Notes: generated by a model not told the origin, from the sequence alone. 64,000 bases of DNA from Sporosarcina sp. 6E9 (GCF_017921835.1 NZ_JAGEMN010000001.1:1233874-1297873), one strand, 5' to 3'; positions 36,034 to 46,083 are shown, numbered from the stretch's first letter. Made by a program: numbers and translations.

Positions 36034-37155
36034 TTAATAAGATGAAATTGCCGTGGATACATCATATAAATCTAGGTCAATATCAAGTTTTTCACCAAGT
36101 GCAAGTTTTGATAGTTGAGCGCCTAAATAAGGTCCAATCGTAAGTCCCGATGCCCCAAGACCATTTGCAAGAACGAGTCCGTTTATATTAGGCACTTCCC
36201 CGATAATTGGTAAAAAGTTAGGTGTAAATGGCCGGAAACCTACACGCGCTTCAATAAATTCTCCTTCTGCTAACCCTGGTGCAATCGATATTGCCTTGTC
36301 AAAAATTTCATGCAAGCCGCCTGCCGTTACTTTATGATTGTATTCCATATCATCTTCATGAGTCGCGCCAATTACAATTCGTCCATTATCAAATGCAAGT
36401 ATATATTGATTGGATGGCGGCATGACGACAGGCCAATTTTCTGTGCTATTGTTGTCTAGTTGAAGATGCGCAATTTGTGCTTTTTGTCCTTTCACTTGCA
36501 AATTTATTCCTAGCGGCGCTAATAACTCGCCTGCCCATGCACCCGCTGTAACCAGCACTTTATCTGCATGATATTCTTCATTACCAACACGCACACCCGT
36601 TACTTCATTATTTGAATGCAATAGTTCGGCTGAACCATTAATAAAATTAGCACCAAGTCTTTTCGCTGCATTTATCAGCGCATTTACTAATTCACGGCCA
36701 TTTACTCTTGCCGCACCGCTAATCTGGATAGATTCAAATTCATTTGATAATGGAGGAAATAATGCAGATGTTTCTAGTGATGTAAGTTTTCGAATATCCC
36801 CGATCTCATTGGCATGCTTCTTTCTATCAATGACTCGTTCCTCCATTTTATTCAGTTTTGCTCGATCTGTATGTAAACTCACAGCCCCGACTTTGCGATA
36901 TCCTGTTTTAGTTTCGCCTTCATTTTCCAGTTGCTGTATAAGTTTTTCATAATACGCGGCTCCACCCTTTGCAAGTTCATACCAGGCCTTATTTCGCCGT
37001 TGGGATAACCATGGACAAATGATTCCTGCTGCCGCATCAGACGCCTGTCCGGGCTCCTCTCGGTCAATTACGGTTACGTTAGCTCCTGCTTTAACTAAGT
37101 GATATGCAGTCGATGCCCCTAATATTCCGGCACCAATTATAATAAAGTCTTTCAT
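36034..37155 (-). CDS. FAD-dependent oxidoreductase, DAO family
   Basis: This flavoenzyme of 373 residues belongs to the D-amino acid oxidase/glycine oxidase superfamily. The N-terminal Rossmann motif GAGILGASTAYHL (residues 8-20) binds FAD, and the C-terminal LANGLGASGLTIGP segment completes the site. It resembles YurR-type enzymes of bacilli, whose substrate is not known; amine or amino acid oxidation is likely. The gene stands alone, with a terminator upstream and the Crp/Fnr gene downstream. Confidence 0.85.
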   Translation of the reverse strand: MKDFIIIGAGILGASTAYHLVKAGANVTVIDREEPGQASDAAAGIICPWLSQRRNKAWYELAKGGAAYYEKLIQQLENEGETKTGYRKVGAVSLHTDRAKLNKMEERVIDRKKHANEIGDIRKLTSLETSALFPPLSNEFESIQISGAARVNGRELVNALINAAKRLGANFINGSAELLHSNNEVTGVRVGNEEYHADKVLVTAGAWAGELLAPLGINLQVKGQKAQIAHLQLDNNSTENWPVVMPPSNQYILAFDNGRIVIGATHEDDMEYNHKVTAGGLHEIFDKAISIAPGLAEGEFIEARVGFRPFTPNFLPIIGEVPNINGLVLANGLGASGLTIGPYLGAQLSKLALGEKLDIDLDLYDVSTAISSY

Positions 37156-37229
37156 ATAAACACCTTTTCTTGAGTAGATTTCATAATTCCACTTTACAAT
37201 ATATAATAAGATATCTCATCTTTCACATG

Positions 37230-37265
37230 AAAAAACGTGGGAGAAATAATCGCCCACGTTTTTTT
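37230..37265. terminator. Terminator of bdhA-permease
   Basis: A perfect stem (AAAAAACGTGGG/CCCACGTTTTTT) with an 11-base loop follows the permease stop directly. It has T-runs in both directions. Confidence 0.92.
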
Positions 37266-37268
37266 CAT

Positions 37269-38552
37269 TTAGTTAATGCCTATTGCTGCCATCAAAATTG
37301 CGACAACTACCGCAATAATCGGAATGAGGACTGCAACGACAAAAATGTCTTTATAACTATCTTTATGGCTCATTCCCGTAATCGTCAGAAGTGTAAGTAC
37401 CGCGCCGTTATGAGGTAATGTATCTAAACCACCAGACGCAAGAGATGCCACACGGTGAAACGCTTCAGGATTCATACCAGTATCAATTGCAATTTCGTAA
37501 TACTTTGAACCCAATGCTTCAAGGGCAATGCCCATACCACCAGAAGCTGAACCCGTTGCACCAGCTAGAACGTTAACAGCAACAGCTTCGGATATTAGTG
37601 GGTTTCCTTTAATACTCATGAGCAAATCTGTTAGTTTCTCAAAACCAGGCACAATTTTAACTACAGTCCCAAAACCAACTGCGGCACTGGTATTAACAAT
37701 GGCCGTCACAGAACCAATCGCCCCGCCGTTGATCGCTTTTACAAATCCCTTGAATTTCGTAATATTCAATAACATGATAAGAATAATTCCAGCTATTAAA
37801 GCTGTTACAATATCCCATTTAAATAAATTTAATGTAATTAGCACAGTCAAAAGTGGCAGTACAGAAAGTATGAATAGGGGCGTTGAATCGCTCGCATCCA
37901 TAATTTTTGTATCTTCAGGATCGGTATATACTTCACCCGCTGCAGCTAATTGCTTTTCTCGCCATCTAAGATAGAAATACCCACCGACCCCCATAACTAA
38001 GGCTGCAATAACTCCTATAATTGGCGCCGCCATAGCATCAGTCTTGAAATGTTCCATCGGTATGAGGTTTTGAATTTGTGGCGTTCCAGGAAGCGCTGTC
38101 ATTGTAAATGTAAAAGCACCGAGCGCGACCGTCCCTGGTATTAGTTTACGGTTAATATTTGCTTCACGGAACAAAGACAAAGCTAGTGGATATACCGCGA
38201 ATACAACAACGAACAAACTAACCCCACCATATGTAAGCACTGCAGATGAAACGACGACACCAAGTATCGCGCGTTTTGTTCCTATTAACTTCGTAAGCGC
38301 TACCGCGACAGATCTAGCCATCCCCGAATCTTCCATTAACTTCCCGAAAATTGCTCCTAGTAAAAAGACCGGGAACCAGGCTTTCGCAAAACCAACGAAA
38401 CCGCCCATATATGTATCTTTGTAAGCATCTAACAAGTCCAAACCACCCGTAAGCGCTACCACACCTGCCGCAATCGGAGCAACCCAGATTATGGACCAGC
38501 CGATATAGGCCAACACCATAAGGACCACCAGACCAAGAATAATTCCTAACAT
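37269..38552 (-). CDS. GntP-family permease, probably for 3-hydroxybutyrate
   Basis: This secondary transporter of 427 residues has about 12 hydrophobic helices and belongs to the GntP family of proton-coupled organic acid symporters. It follows a 3-hydroxybutyrate dehydrogenase gene by 45 bases on the same strand. Import of D-3-hydroxybutyrate is therefore more likely than gluconate, and no gluconate kinase is nearby. The ATG at 38552 has GGGGG eight bases upstream. Confidence 0.85.
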   Translation of the reverse strand: MLGIILGLVVLMVLAYIGWSIIWVAPIAAGVVALTGGLDLLDAYKDTYMGGFVGFAKAWFPVFLLGAIFGKLMEDSGMARSVAVALTKLIGTKRAILGVVVSSAVLTYGGVSLFVVVFAVYPLALSLFREANINRKLIPGTVALGAFTFTMTALPGTPQIQNLIPMEHFKTDAMAAPIIGVIAALVMGVGGYFYLRWREKQLAAAGEVYTDPEDTKIMDASDSTPLFILSVLPLLTVLITLNLFKWDIVTALIAGIILIMLLNITKFKGFVKAINGGAIGSVTAIVNTSAAVGFGTVVKIVPGFEKLTDLLMSIKGNPLISEAVAVNVLAGATGSASGGMGIALEALGSKYYEIAIDTGMNPEAFHRVASLASGGLDTLPHNGAVLTLLTITGMSHKDSYKDIFVVAVLIPIIAVVVAILMAAIGIN

Positions 38553-38597
38553 GAACACAACCCCCAACATTATATATTCAAAGATTACTAGACTGTA

Positions 38598-39371
38598 TTA
38601 TTGCGCTGTATAGCCGCCGTCAAGTACAACTGCTTGACCCGTCATTCCTTTAGCCTTATCGCTCGCAAGAAATAGTGCCAAATCTGAAATTTCAGATACA
38701 TCTAATAGCCGCTTTTGCGGAACTAGTGGGTAAAGAACCTCATCCAATACTTTCTCAAGCGTGACATTGCGGTTTTTCGCCAGGTCTTCCATTTGATTGC
38801 GCACAAGTGGCGTATCAACATAGCCCGGGCAAATTGCATTTACAGTAATGCCATGTTCAGCACCTTCAAGTGCGGTTACTTTCGATAAGCCAATCACGCC
38901 ATGTTTTGCACTGTTATAAGCTGATTTCCCCGCAAAACCAATCACACCATTAATCGAAGCCATGTTTAGAATACGGCCGAATTTCTGCTTCTTCATGATT
39001 GGAAATGCATATTTTGTTGCAATGAATGGTGCGACTAACATGATTTTTGTCATCAGTTCGAACTTCTCAACCGGGAAATCTTCTACCGCGTCAATATGCT
39101 GAAGACCTGCGTTGTTGATAAGAACATCAAGTCTCCCGTATTTTTCAACAGTTGCGTCAATCGCCAGTTTGATTTCTACTTCTTTCGTGACATCGCACTT
39201 AATCCCGTAACAATCAATTCCGTTTTCTATGAGTGCTTTCGTCACTTCTTTAACTTTTTCTTCATTTACATCTGTGAAAACAACTTTCGCGCCTTCATTT
39301 GCAAAAGCGGTACCGATTTCATAGCCTATTCCGCTTGCAGCACCCGTAATAAAAACCACTTTACTTTTCAT
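38598..39371 (-). CDS. bdhA: 3-Hydroxybutyrate dehydrogenase
   Basis: This classical short-chain dehydrogenase of 257 residues oxidises D-3-hydroxybutyrate to acetoacetate with NAD. The cofactor motif TGAASGIG (residues 9-16), NNAG, catalytic Ser in NMASINGV and YNSAK are all present. The GHGI-type C-terminus with CPGYVDTPLV and VLDGGYTAQ is typical of this subfamily. The permease follows. Together they allow growth on 3-hydroxybutyrate, perhaps from polyhydroxybutyrate. No downstream acetoacetate-CoA transferase is in the window. Confidence 0.92.
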   Translation of the reverse strand: MKSKVVFITGAASGIGYEIGTAFANEGAKVVFTDVNEEKVKEVTKALIENGIDCYGIKCDVTKEVEIKLAIDATVEKYGRLDVLINNAGLQHIDAVEDFPVEKFELMTKIMLVAPFIATKYAFPIMKKQKFGRILNMASINGVIGFAGKSAYNSAKHGVIGLSKVTALEGAEHGITVNAICPGYVDTPLVRNQMEDLAKNRNVTLEKVLDEVLYPLVPQKRLLDVSEISDLALFLASDKAKGMTGQAVVLDGGYTAQ

Positions 39372-39583
39372 TTCAATGCATTCCTCCCAATGATTAATTT
39401 GTAAATAACCCCAAAGTCGTCGGACTTGGTGGAATTATTTCGCAATACAAAGTATATCATATTATTCTATTAGGAATATCATAAAATTTAATATCCATGG
39501 TTAGATGATTTTAATGTCGTTTTAATTATGCTTGGGAATATGATAGAGTAATCAAAAGACATCTGTAAAAAAGGGGTTTATTT

Positions 39584-40312
39584 ATGAAAATTTACGCGCA
39601 CCGCGGATCTTCTGGGACACATCCCGAAAATACGATTGCTGCATTTTTGGATGCTTCGAAACTTCCTATTCATGGCATAGAATTCGACGTACACATGACA
39701 AAAGACGGCGAACTTGTCATCATACATGACGAAAAAATTGACAGGACTTCTAATGGCAAAGGCTATGTAAAAGACATGACACTCGCGGAATTAAGAAACT
39801 ATGATTTCGGTTCTTGGTTTTCACCCCAATTTAAAGGGGAACATATACCAACTTTATATGAGGTTTTAGACATCTTTTCAGAAACATCACATCACTTGAA
39901 TATTGAACTGAAATCGGATGTTATCGATTACCAAGGAATGACTGAAAAGGTTTTAGATTTAGTTGGAAACTTGAATTTGGATACCCGCGTTGTCATTTCA
40001 TCGTTTAATCTCGATGCAATTCGAACAGTAAAAGAACTTGCTCCGCATATTGAGACAGGCGCGTTGTTTATGAAACCATTAAAAGATCCGCTTGAATATG
40101 TTAGAAATATCCCGACCGATGCCTTACATATTAAAGTTCGATCCGCCTTAAGGCCGTCCATGCGACAATTATTCAATGAAGGCGTAATTGTTCGGGTCTT
40201 TACTATTAATACAGCTAAGTATTTAAGCGCGCTAAAGGAAGTTGGGGTAGATGCTATCTTCACTGATTATCCCGAGAAGTTGTACGTGTACATGAAAAAT
40301 CATATGAATTGA
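39584..40312 (+). CDS. Glycerophosphodiester phosphodiesterase
   Basis: This enzyme of 242 residues, with no signal peptide, hydrolyses glycerophosphodiesters to glycerol 3-phosphate plus an alcohol. It is the GDPD TIM-barrel type: the catalytic HRGSSGTHPENT (residues 5-16), EFDVHMTKDGELVIIHD and IELKSD motifs with the metal-binding Glu and Asp are intact. The cytosolic form resembles YhdW or UgpQ. It is divergent from bdhA and has a clear ribosome site (AAAGGGG). Confidence 0.93.
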   Translation: MKIYAHRGSSGTHPENTIAAFLDASKLPIHGIEFDVHMTKDGELVIIHDEKIDRTSNGKGYVKDMTLAELRNYDFGSWFSPQFKGEHIPTLYEVLDIFSETSHHLNIELKSDVIDYQGMTEKVLDLVGNLNLDTRVVISSFNLDAIRTVKELAPHIETGALFMKPLKDPLEYVRNIPTDALHIKVRSALRPSMRQLFNEGVIVRVFTINTAKYLSALKEVGVDAIFTDYPEKLYVYMKNHMN

Positions 40313-40316
40313 AGAA

Positions 40317-40360
40317 TTAGGTGGTCAGGAGACATTTGACCACCTAAATGAAGATTTTTT
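40317..40360. terminator. Terminator between convergent genes
   Basis: A perfect 11-bp stem (TTAGGTGGTCA/TGACCACCTAA) with a 9-base loop lies between the phosphodiesterase and the SRPBCC gene. TTTTTTTT follows nine bases later on the plus strand. Confidence 0.75.
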
Positions 40361-40365
40361 TCTTA

Positions 40366-40812
40366 CTATTGTGATTCTGCTACATCTTTCACGCGTTGAA
40401 CAAATTTAACGACTACTTTATCATTTGCAAATAATAAAAAGGGTTTAATGAACCATTTAAGTGGTCGATTCGTCGTTGTATATTTAAAAAAGGTTTTATC
40501 TTCCCCTAGTTTAACTAACTCATATTTCGCTGTAATTTCAAACATATTCGAAAGTGTGAAACCTGCCTTCATCATTTTTTCATTTGAATCATTCTTATAT
40601 TCTAGCGTTTCCACCTCGTAAACCATTACTCGTTTTCCTTCTTTATATTTCTGTAAGTAGATACTTCCGACCTTATCATCCGTTACGGTTATTGGTTTGT
40701 TCTCAACGACTTGCGGCATGATTTTTTGCATTTCTTCTAGTGAGCCATTGAAGAGCATCCAAACATCCTCAATTGGCGCATTTATCTCTATCTCTCTCGA
40801 CCACTTTTTCAT
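40366..40812 (-). CDS. SRPBCC-family protein
   Basis: This small soluble protein of 148 residues starts MKKWSREIEINAPIEDVWMLF, typical of the SRPBCC/polyketide-cyclase fold that binds hydrophobic ligands in a deep cavity. The ligand is unknown. It lies three bases after the HEAT-repeat gene and is probably co-transcribed with it. Confidence 0.8.
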   Translation of the reverse strand: MKKWSREIEINAPIEDVWMLFNGSLEEMQKIMPQVVENKPITVTDDKVGSIYLQKYKEGKRVMVYEVETLEYKNDSNEKMMKAGFTLSNMFEITAKYELVKLGEDKTFFKYTTTNRPLKWFIKPFLLFANDKVVVKFVQRVKDVAESQ

Positions 40813-40815
40813 AAA

Positions 40816-41346
40816 TTAACGCTCCTCTATTGTTTGTATTGATACAAATGCTTTTTCATAAATCGTTTTAATACTTTGTTTATCTTCAGTCGCAGCGATT
40901 TCTTTTAACTGTCCGACTAACTTAGAATTACTGTATTTTGGCAAGCTAACTATTTTAGTCAATGCATAAGCAGCGCTCCAGCGTACGACAGTTCCTTCAT
41001 GGGAAGTATTTTCTAGTAGGTGCTTAACTGGTATTTCCAACTGCTCTGGAAATAAGTGCGCTATGTTTCCAATTACTTTTGCGGACTCCCATTTAATCCG
41101 TGGGGCTTGTACAGATAAATTGTTTTCTGCAAATTCCAGCAGTTTTGGAGTAGCAATTCCCGGTTTTTCACTTGTTGCGGCTTCAAGCACTTCCATACAT
41201 GTTCCCATGATTGATATTTTTGCCTCTTTACTATAATCCATAATCTGATTAATCGTGATGTCATTTTCCAATAACGCAGTTGATAATAACTCCGTTTTTA
41301 CTTTCGACTTAATTTCCTTATTATTTAATACCTCATCGATCAACAT
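40816..41346 (-). CDS. HEAT-repeat-like protein
   Basis: This all-helical protein of 176 residues has internal repeats of about 35 residues resembling HEAT or armadillo units (for example IKWESAKVIGNIAHLFPEQ and VVRWSAAYALTKIVSLP). Such repeats bind proteins or, in some bacteria, modified DNA bases. No catalytic motif is visible and the role is unknown. Spacing suggests an operon with the SRPBCC gene after it and perhaps the YdcF gene before it. Confidence 0.7.
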   Translation of the reverse strand: MLIDEVLNNKEIKSKVKTELLSTALLENDITINQIMDYSKEAKISIMGTCMEVLEAATSEKPGIATPKLLEFAENNLSVQAPRIKWESAKVIGNIAHLFPEQLEIPVKHLLENTSHEGTVVRWSAAYALTKIVSLPKYSNSKLVGQLKEIAATEDKQSIKTIYEKAFVSIQTIEER

Positions 41347-41373
41347 AATATTATCTCCTTTAATTTATGTAGT

Positions 41374-41964
41374 TTACCGTCCGACAATCACATTTTTAAT
41401 CAATGCAAGGCGTTCTCGAGTTCTTAATTTTAGTTCCACGACTTTCGGCGTTTTAGCCGCCATCACATCAGTTCGGAGACCTAGACTTCGTGCAATATTC
41501 TGTGCTCTTGCTAGATGATAATCACTTGAGATAATTGTTATTTCTTTTACTGGAACGGAAATCATTTCGATTGAATAAAGTAAGTTTTCATATGTAGAAG
41601 TTGAGCTGTCTTCAATCATTAACCTTTCTTCTTGTATACTATTCTCAACTAAGAATCGCCTCATAGCCTCTGCCTCACTAATATGTTCACCTGCCCCTTG
41701 TCCACCAGATAATATCAAATATACATGCGGGTATTTTTCTGCATAATCCAATGCGGCATCCATACGATACTGTAGTGACAGAGAAGGAATTTCACCGTTC
41801 ACTTTTGCACCTAGAATAATTGCGTAATCTTTTGAGCCATTTGCTTTTGGCTCCACGCCATCTACCATCCATTGTCCGGTAAGAATCCACAAAAAAACAA
41901 CGATGAAAATTACTATAACAGAGACCGTTAAGCTTGCTTTCATGAAGATACTAATCAGAATCAC
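41374..41964 (-). CDS. YdcF/DUF218-family membrane-anchored protein
   Basis: This protein of 196 residues has one N-terminal transmembrane helix (about residues 9-30) and an extracellular DUF218 (YdcF/SanA) domain. Conserved features are AIILGAKVNGEIPS, ILSGGQGAGEHISEAEAM and the later SSDYHLARA. Family members act in envelope integrity, but the reaction is not known. The start is GTG at 41964 with AAAGGA five bases upstream. Confidence 0.82.
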   Translation of the reverse strand: MILISIFMKASLTVSVIVIFIVVFLWILTGQWMVDGVEPKANGSKDYAIILGAKVNGEIPSLSLQYRMDAALDYAEKYPHVYLILSGGQGAGEHISEAEAMRRFLVENSIQEERLMIEDSSTSTYENLLYSIEMISVPVKEITIISSDYHLARAQNIARSLGLRTDVMAAKTPKVVELKLRTRERLALIKNVIVGR

Positions 41965-42011
41965 CCGTTTCCTTTAACTAATTTAGGGACCATACTCTGG
42001 TCCCCACTTCT

Positions 42012-43472
42012 TTATCCCAAATTAACGCGTTGATAACTCAGAAATTCTTGTTCGATTAATTCTCCAAGATTAAAAAGCGCATCTTCATTTCCATTTTTAC
42101 TGACTAACTGTATTGCAATAGGCATACCTGCTTCATCAGCTCCGATTGGAATCGTTAACGATGGAAGACCCCAAACATTCGCATACGCGACATAAGGCAT
42201 ATATTTTTCATATGTTTTTCTAATCGAAAAAATTTCCTTATACACAACGCCGTGTTTTGGGGCTGCTGTATGATAAACGGGATGAATGAGTATCCGTTCG
42301 TGTAAGTAGTCATTTAAGATATCATCACCACGAGCAACAAACACTTCAATTTCTTTCACACGCGTTACAGATGGCTTAAATAAGGAAGCACCAATTAGCG
42401 CCCACGACATGTATCGATGAACTTTTGATTTCCCGCTAACTGATTCACTCAAATATGCACGGAGTGGCCGTACCGGCTCGTCTCCAAATGCTTCTTTTCC
42501 AGGACCTGCGGCACCATTGATAGACATAATTTCTTGCCATAGGCGAGAAGATTCTTCGAAAAAAGGTGGAATGGTTCTTTCTGTATTAAATTCATCTTTT
42601 AAACGACTATATACGGAATCCATCAAATTTGCAGTAACCGTGGATAACGGATACTCCGTTTCCGATAGAAAACTTATCGTAAACGCTTCAACTGCTTTAT
42701 CATTTACTTCTGTTTTCGCGATAATATTATAGAGTAATTTTGCATCTCTTACCGATTTCGTAATCGGACCTATTCCTAGCATTCTGCATTGAAGCGAATG
42801 GCTTTCGGGCGGATAACTTCCAACCGAAGAAACTTGACTATTGCCCGACTTAAATCCGATAACGCCATTAAAATGACATGGAAAGCGTATTGAACCACCT
42901 ATATCTGATCCAAGCCCTGCCGCAGCTCCGCCCACTGAAATCATGACTGCTTCACCGCCACTAGAGCCCCCTGCCGTCCTAGAAGTATCTCGTGCGTTAT
43001 TCGTCCGACCATATAATTTATTATCTGTTTCTTGGCAGAAGCAAAGTTCTGGGGTATTTGTTTTCCCTAAAATGATTGCGCCTTCACTCTTTAACTTCTT
43101 GACCAACTCAGCATCTGAATTTTGGATTGCGTCTTTCCTAGCTAACAAACCGCCAGTCGTCTTCATCCCAGCGACATGAAAGGACTCTTTCATACTAATC
43201 GGGACTCCAAAAAGTTTTCCGTTTGACTTATTTTCGGCTATCAGCCGGTCAGCTTCATCTGCTTCTTCTAGTGCATCCTTAAATCTCTCTTCTACTAAAA
43301 AGTTGAGCGCGGGATTCACATTTTTTATATGCTCAATATATCTCTCCGTAGCTTCACGTGAGGTAATTTCTTTATGAGCAATCATTCGCACAAGTTCACT
43401 CGCATCCAGATCTAACAGAATTTCCCACTTTGCTTCTACATCTACTTGCTCCAATCCGTTCACATCCATCAC
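42012..43472 (-). CDS. Amidase-signature enzyme
   Basis: This hydrolase of 486 residues belongs to the amidase-signature family. The Ser-cisSer-Lys triad is visible: Lys in GVPISMKES (about residue 95) and the GGSSGGEA segment with both serines (about residues 167-174). The oxyanion-type GSDIGGSIRFPCHF segment follows. It lies 19 bases after the broken asparagine-synthetase-like gene and is probably on the same transcript. Members release ammonia from amides; GatA of the GatCAB complex is the best-known example that feeds ammonia to a partner. The substrate is unknown. Confidence 0.85.
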   Translation of the reverse strand: MMDVNGLEQVDVEAKWEILLDLDASELVRMIAHKEITSREATERYIEHIKNVNPALNFLVEERFKDALEEADEADRLIAENKSNGKLFGVPISMKESFHVAGMKTTGGLLARKDAIQNSDAELVKKLKSEGAIILGKTNTPELCFCQETDNKLYGRTNNARDTSRTAGGSSGGEAVMISVGGAAAGLGSDIGGSIRFPCHFNGVIGFKSGNSQVSSVGSYPPESHSLQCRMLGIGPITKSVRDAKLLYNIIAKTEVNDKAVEAFTISFLSETEYPLSTVTANLMDSVYSRLKDEFNTERTIPPFFEESSRLWQEIMSINGAAGPGKEAFGDEPVRPLRAYLSESVSGKSKVHRYMSWALIGASLFKPSVTRVKEIEVFVARGDDILNDYLHERILIHPVYHTAAPKHGVVYKEIFSIRKTYEKYMPYVAYANVWGLPSLTIPIGADEAGMPIAIQLVSKNGNEDALFNLGELIEQEFLSYQRVNLG

Positions 43473-43491
43473 CCGCCTTTCCTTGACCTAG

Positions 43492-45337
43492 TTACTTCTC
43501 GCAATCAGGTTTGAACGTCCCCTCTATATAGATTTGATGCCACAGTATAAAAATAAGAATCGTCCACAGTTTTCGGCTATTATCTTTTTTATTCAACAAA
43601 TGGTCATCTAATAATTTGTCGATATAGCGTTTATTTAGAATGTGATCAGTTTCACTAGTACGAATTAATTGCACAGCCCAATCATATATCTCGTCTTTTA
43701 GCCAATGGCGAATTGGAACAGGAAAACCTAATTTCCGTCGATTCAAGAACATGCGTTGGGACAAGCCCCTCCGCTGCTTTTCGTAGTGAATATTTTGTCA
43801 TGTTATTTCGTACCTTATCATTTGTTCGTAATTTTGATGCCACGTCAAAAACTTTCTCATCCAAAAATGGGAGACGCAATTCAAGAGAATGTGCAAATGA
43901 CATTCGATCTGCTTTCACCAAAATGTCCCCTCTTAACCATGTATGAATATCAATATTTCGCATTTTTGTAACCGCGTCATAACCCATCGAATCATCATAA
44001 ATTGGCTTGGTTATATGCGTATAATGCATAGTGGAATTATATGATTGAAGCAATACACGTTTTTCAATTTCATTAAATATTTTTGCATTGCCAATATATC
44101 GTTGTTCTAATGGTGTTATACCGCGTTCAATAAAACTCTTTCCTTTAAATCCATCAGGTAACAAGCGGCTAACTTTTCCAAGCATCACTTTTATCGGTTG
44201 AGGGATGTAATTGAAGAACCTAAGTGAATGGGGTTCCAAATAAATATTGTAACCACCGAACAACTCATCGGCTCCTTCGCCTGAAAGAACAACACCAACA
44301 TGTTTTTTAGCTTCACGCGCGGCAAAATAAAGCGGAACTGCTGATGGATCGGCCATTGGATCTCCTAAATGCCAAACGATTTTGGGAAGTTCCTCTATAA
44401 ATTCTTCTGGAGAAATTATATAACTGATATTATCCAATTGAAGTTTATCAGCAGTTTGCTGTGCAACATCCACTTCACTGTATCCATCTCTTTCGAAACC
44501 TACCGTAAATGTTTGAATCTGTGGATTCACCCGTTTCGCCAAAGAAACAATAATCGTTGAATCAATTCCACCCGACAAGAATGCCCCGCAAGGTAAATCA
44601 CCACGCATATGAACATCCACTGAATTAGACAACACGTCGCGAATTTCATTAATCGATTGGAATTCATCTAAATGAACAGGATTGAAGTTCGGTTTCCAAT
44701 AACATTCTAGTTTCATTTCTTGTCCTACACATTTAGTAAAATAATGGCCAGGCAATAACTTCCTAATTCCTCGCGTCATTGTACTAGGTTCCGGTACATA
44801 TTGAAAACTAAAATAGTGCTGAACCGCATCCTTATCAATTTCCATATTTTCTATCAATAACAAGCTTTGTTTACTAGACGAAAAATAAGCGATATCATCT
44901 AGTTCCAAAAAATAAATCGGTTTAATCCCAAACGAATCGCGTGCTCCAAATAATTTCCGTTCTTGTTTATCCCAGATGACAAATCCAAAACTCCCGCTGA
45001 GCTTGTGAACAGCTTCTTCTCTAAATTCACAATACAGAGCAAGGATTATTTCAGCCTCTAAATCCGTTGAAAACACATGGTTCTTATCGATTAATTCTTG
45101 ACGGATTTCCAGATGATTGTATATTTTCCCAGTTAAACAAATCCAATAACGTCCATTTTCAAAGGATAACGATTCGTCATTGCCACATGACCCACAATAG
45201 AAATACTCATCAAAATAATAAACTTCTTTCTTAGGATTACTTTGGGATATAGCTGAAGTCATTTCTTTAATCATTTGTTCTTGCCTTCCATTCACTTCCT
45301 GCTGATCTGAAAATATCACTCCAACGAACCCGGTCAT
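43492..45337 (-). pseudogene. asnO: Asparagine synthetase-like (AsnO type), frameshifted
   Basis: The protein is collinear with B. subtilis AsnO but needs a frame change at about 43744. One extra base (G on the minus strand) between codons for VL and NRRKLGFPVPIRHW splits it into a 551-codon part and the last 75 or so residues. The synthetase domain keeps the PP-loop SGGIDST and SGEGADELFGGY. The N-terminal glutaminase domain is degenerate: the nucleophile Cys2 is Thr (MTGFVG), the HRGPDS and RRLSIID blocks are gone, and NGEIYN reads TGKIYN. Gln-dependent activity is therefore lost even without the frameshift. A sequencing error could explain only the frameshift. Confidence 0.82.
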
Positions 45338-45411
45338 AACACCATCCTACTTTTAACTCGATTGCTTCGATATTATGCGTCATTCGTATTCACTATGTCA
45401 TCTTGTGAAAA

Positions 45412-45951
45412 CTATACAAGACCATCATTATTAACGAAGGAATATATATACGTATCATGTGGTTTACCATTTTGATACATATAGTCATTTAATAATCCTT
45501 CTTTTTGGAAACCTATTTTCGTTAACAACTTATTAGATGCTTCATTTTCTGTAAATACGACTGCGCCAATTCGTGTTAACCTCATTTCTTCAAACCCATA
45601 TGAGATGATTTTGAGTAGTGCTTCGTGGGTATATCCGTTTCTCCAATAATCCGGATGAATTTCATAGCCGATTTCAGCCCGTTTGTGTTTATGAACCCAT
45701 GCATGAAAACCAATCGTTCCAATAACTTTTTGATCGTCTTTTCTTTGTATGCCCCATCGAATGCCGCGCTTCTCAATGTAATTTAATGCAAATATATCGA
45801 TTATTTTTTCTGCTTCTTCAATATCTTTCATAGTATCTTGGCCGTAATAGCGCGTAACTTCATCATTGGAAAAACTAGAATAAACAGCATTGGCATCTTC
45901 ATTCGTAATTTCCCTTAATATTAATCTTTCTGTTTCTAACATGGGAAACAT
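45412..45951 (-). CDS. GNAT acetyltransferase, RimJ/RimL type
   Basis: This N-acetyltransferase of 179 residues begins MLETERLILREI (after MFP), the hallmark of the RimJ/RimL subgroup that acetylates N-terminal amines or aminoglycoside-like substrates. The acetyl-CoA loop is in YWRNGYTHEALL. The substrate is unknown. The gene lies 74 bases upstream of the asparagine-synthetase-like gene, probably in a separate unit. Confidence 0.85.
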   Translation of the reverse strand: MFPMLETERLILREITNEDANAVYSSFSNDEVTRYYGQDTMKDIEEAEKIIDIFALNYIEKRGIRWGIQRKDDQKVIGTIGFHAWVHKHKRAEIGYEIHPDYWRNGYTHEALLKIISYGFEEMRLTRIGAVVFTENEASNKLLTKIGFQKEGLLNDYMYQNGKPHDTYIYSFVNNDGLV

Positions 45952-46043
45952 GTTACCACTCCTTGACAGTCATTTTGGGCAACTAACGTAACTATTACGA
46001 CTATTCTCTAATGCGGAATGAATTCCCTTCTTTTATTCAAAGG

Positions 46044-46083
46044 AAAAAGCATATAAGCGACTGTTTTCCGCTTATATGCTTTT
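46044..46083 (-). terminator. Terminator of the RND transporter gene
   Basis: A perfect 15-bp stem (AAAAGCATATAAGCG) with a 9-base loop and TTTTT on the minus strand lies 40 bases after the stop. Confidence 0.9.

Noticed and set aside
37269..38552. GntP permease as a gluconate transporter
   Set aside because: No gluconate kinase or dehydratase is near; the neighbour is 3-hydroxybutyrate dehydrogenase.
39405..39435. Inverted repeat CCAAAGTC...GACTTGG upstream of bdhA
   Set aside because: Imperfect by one base and not aligned with a promoter I could find; too weak to list as an operator.
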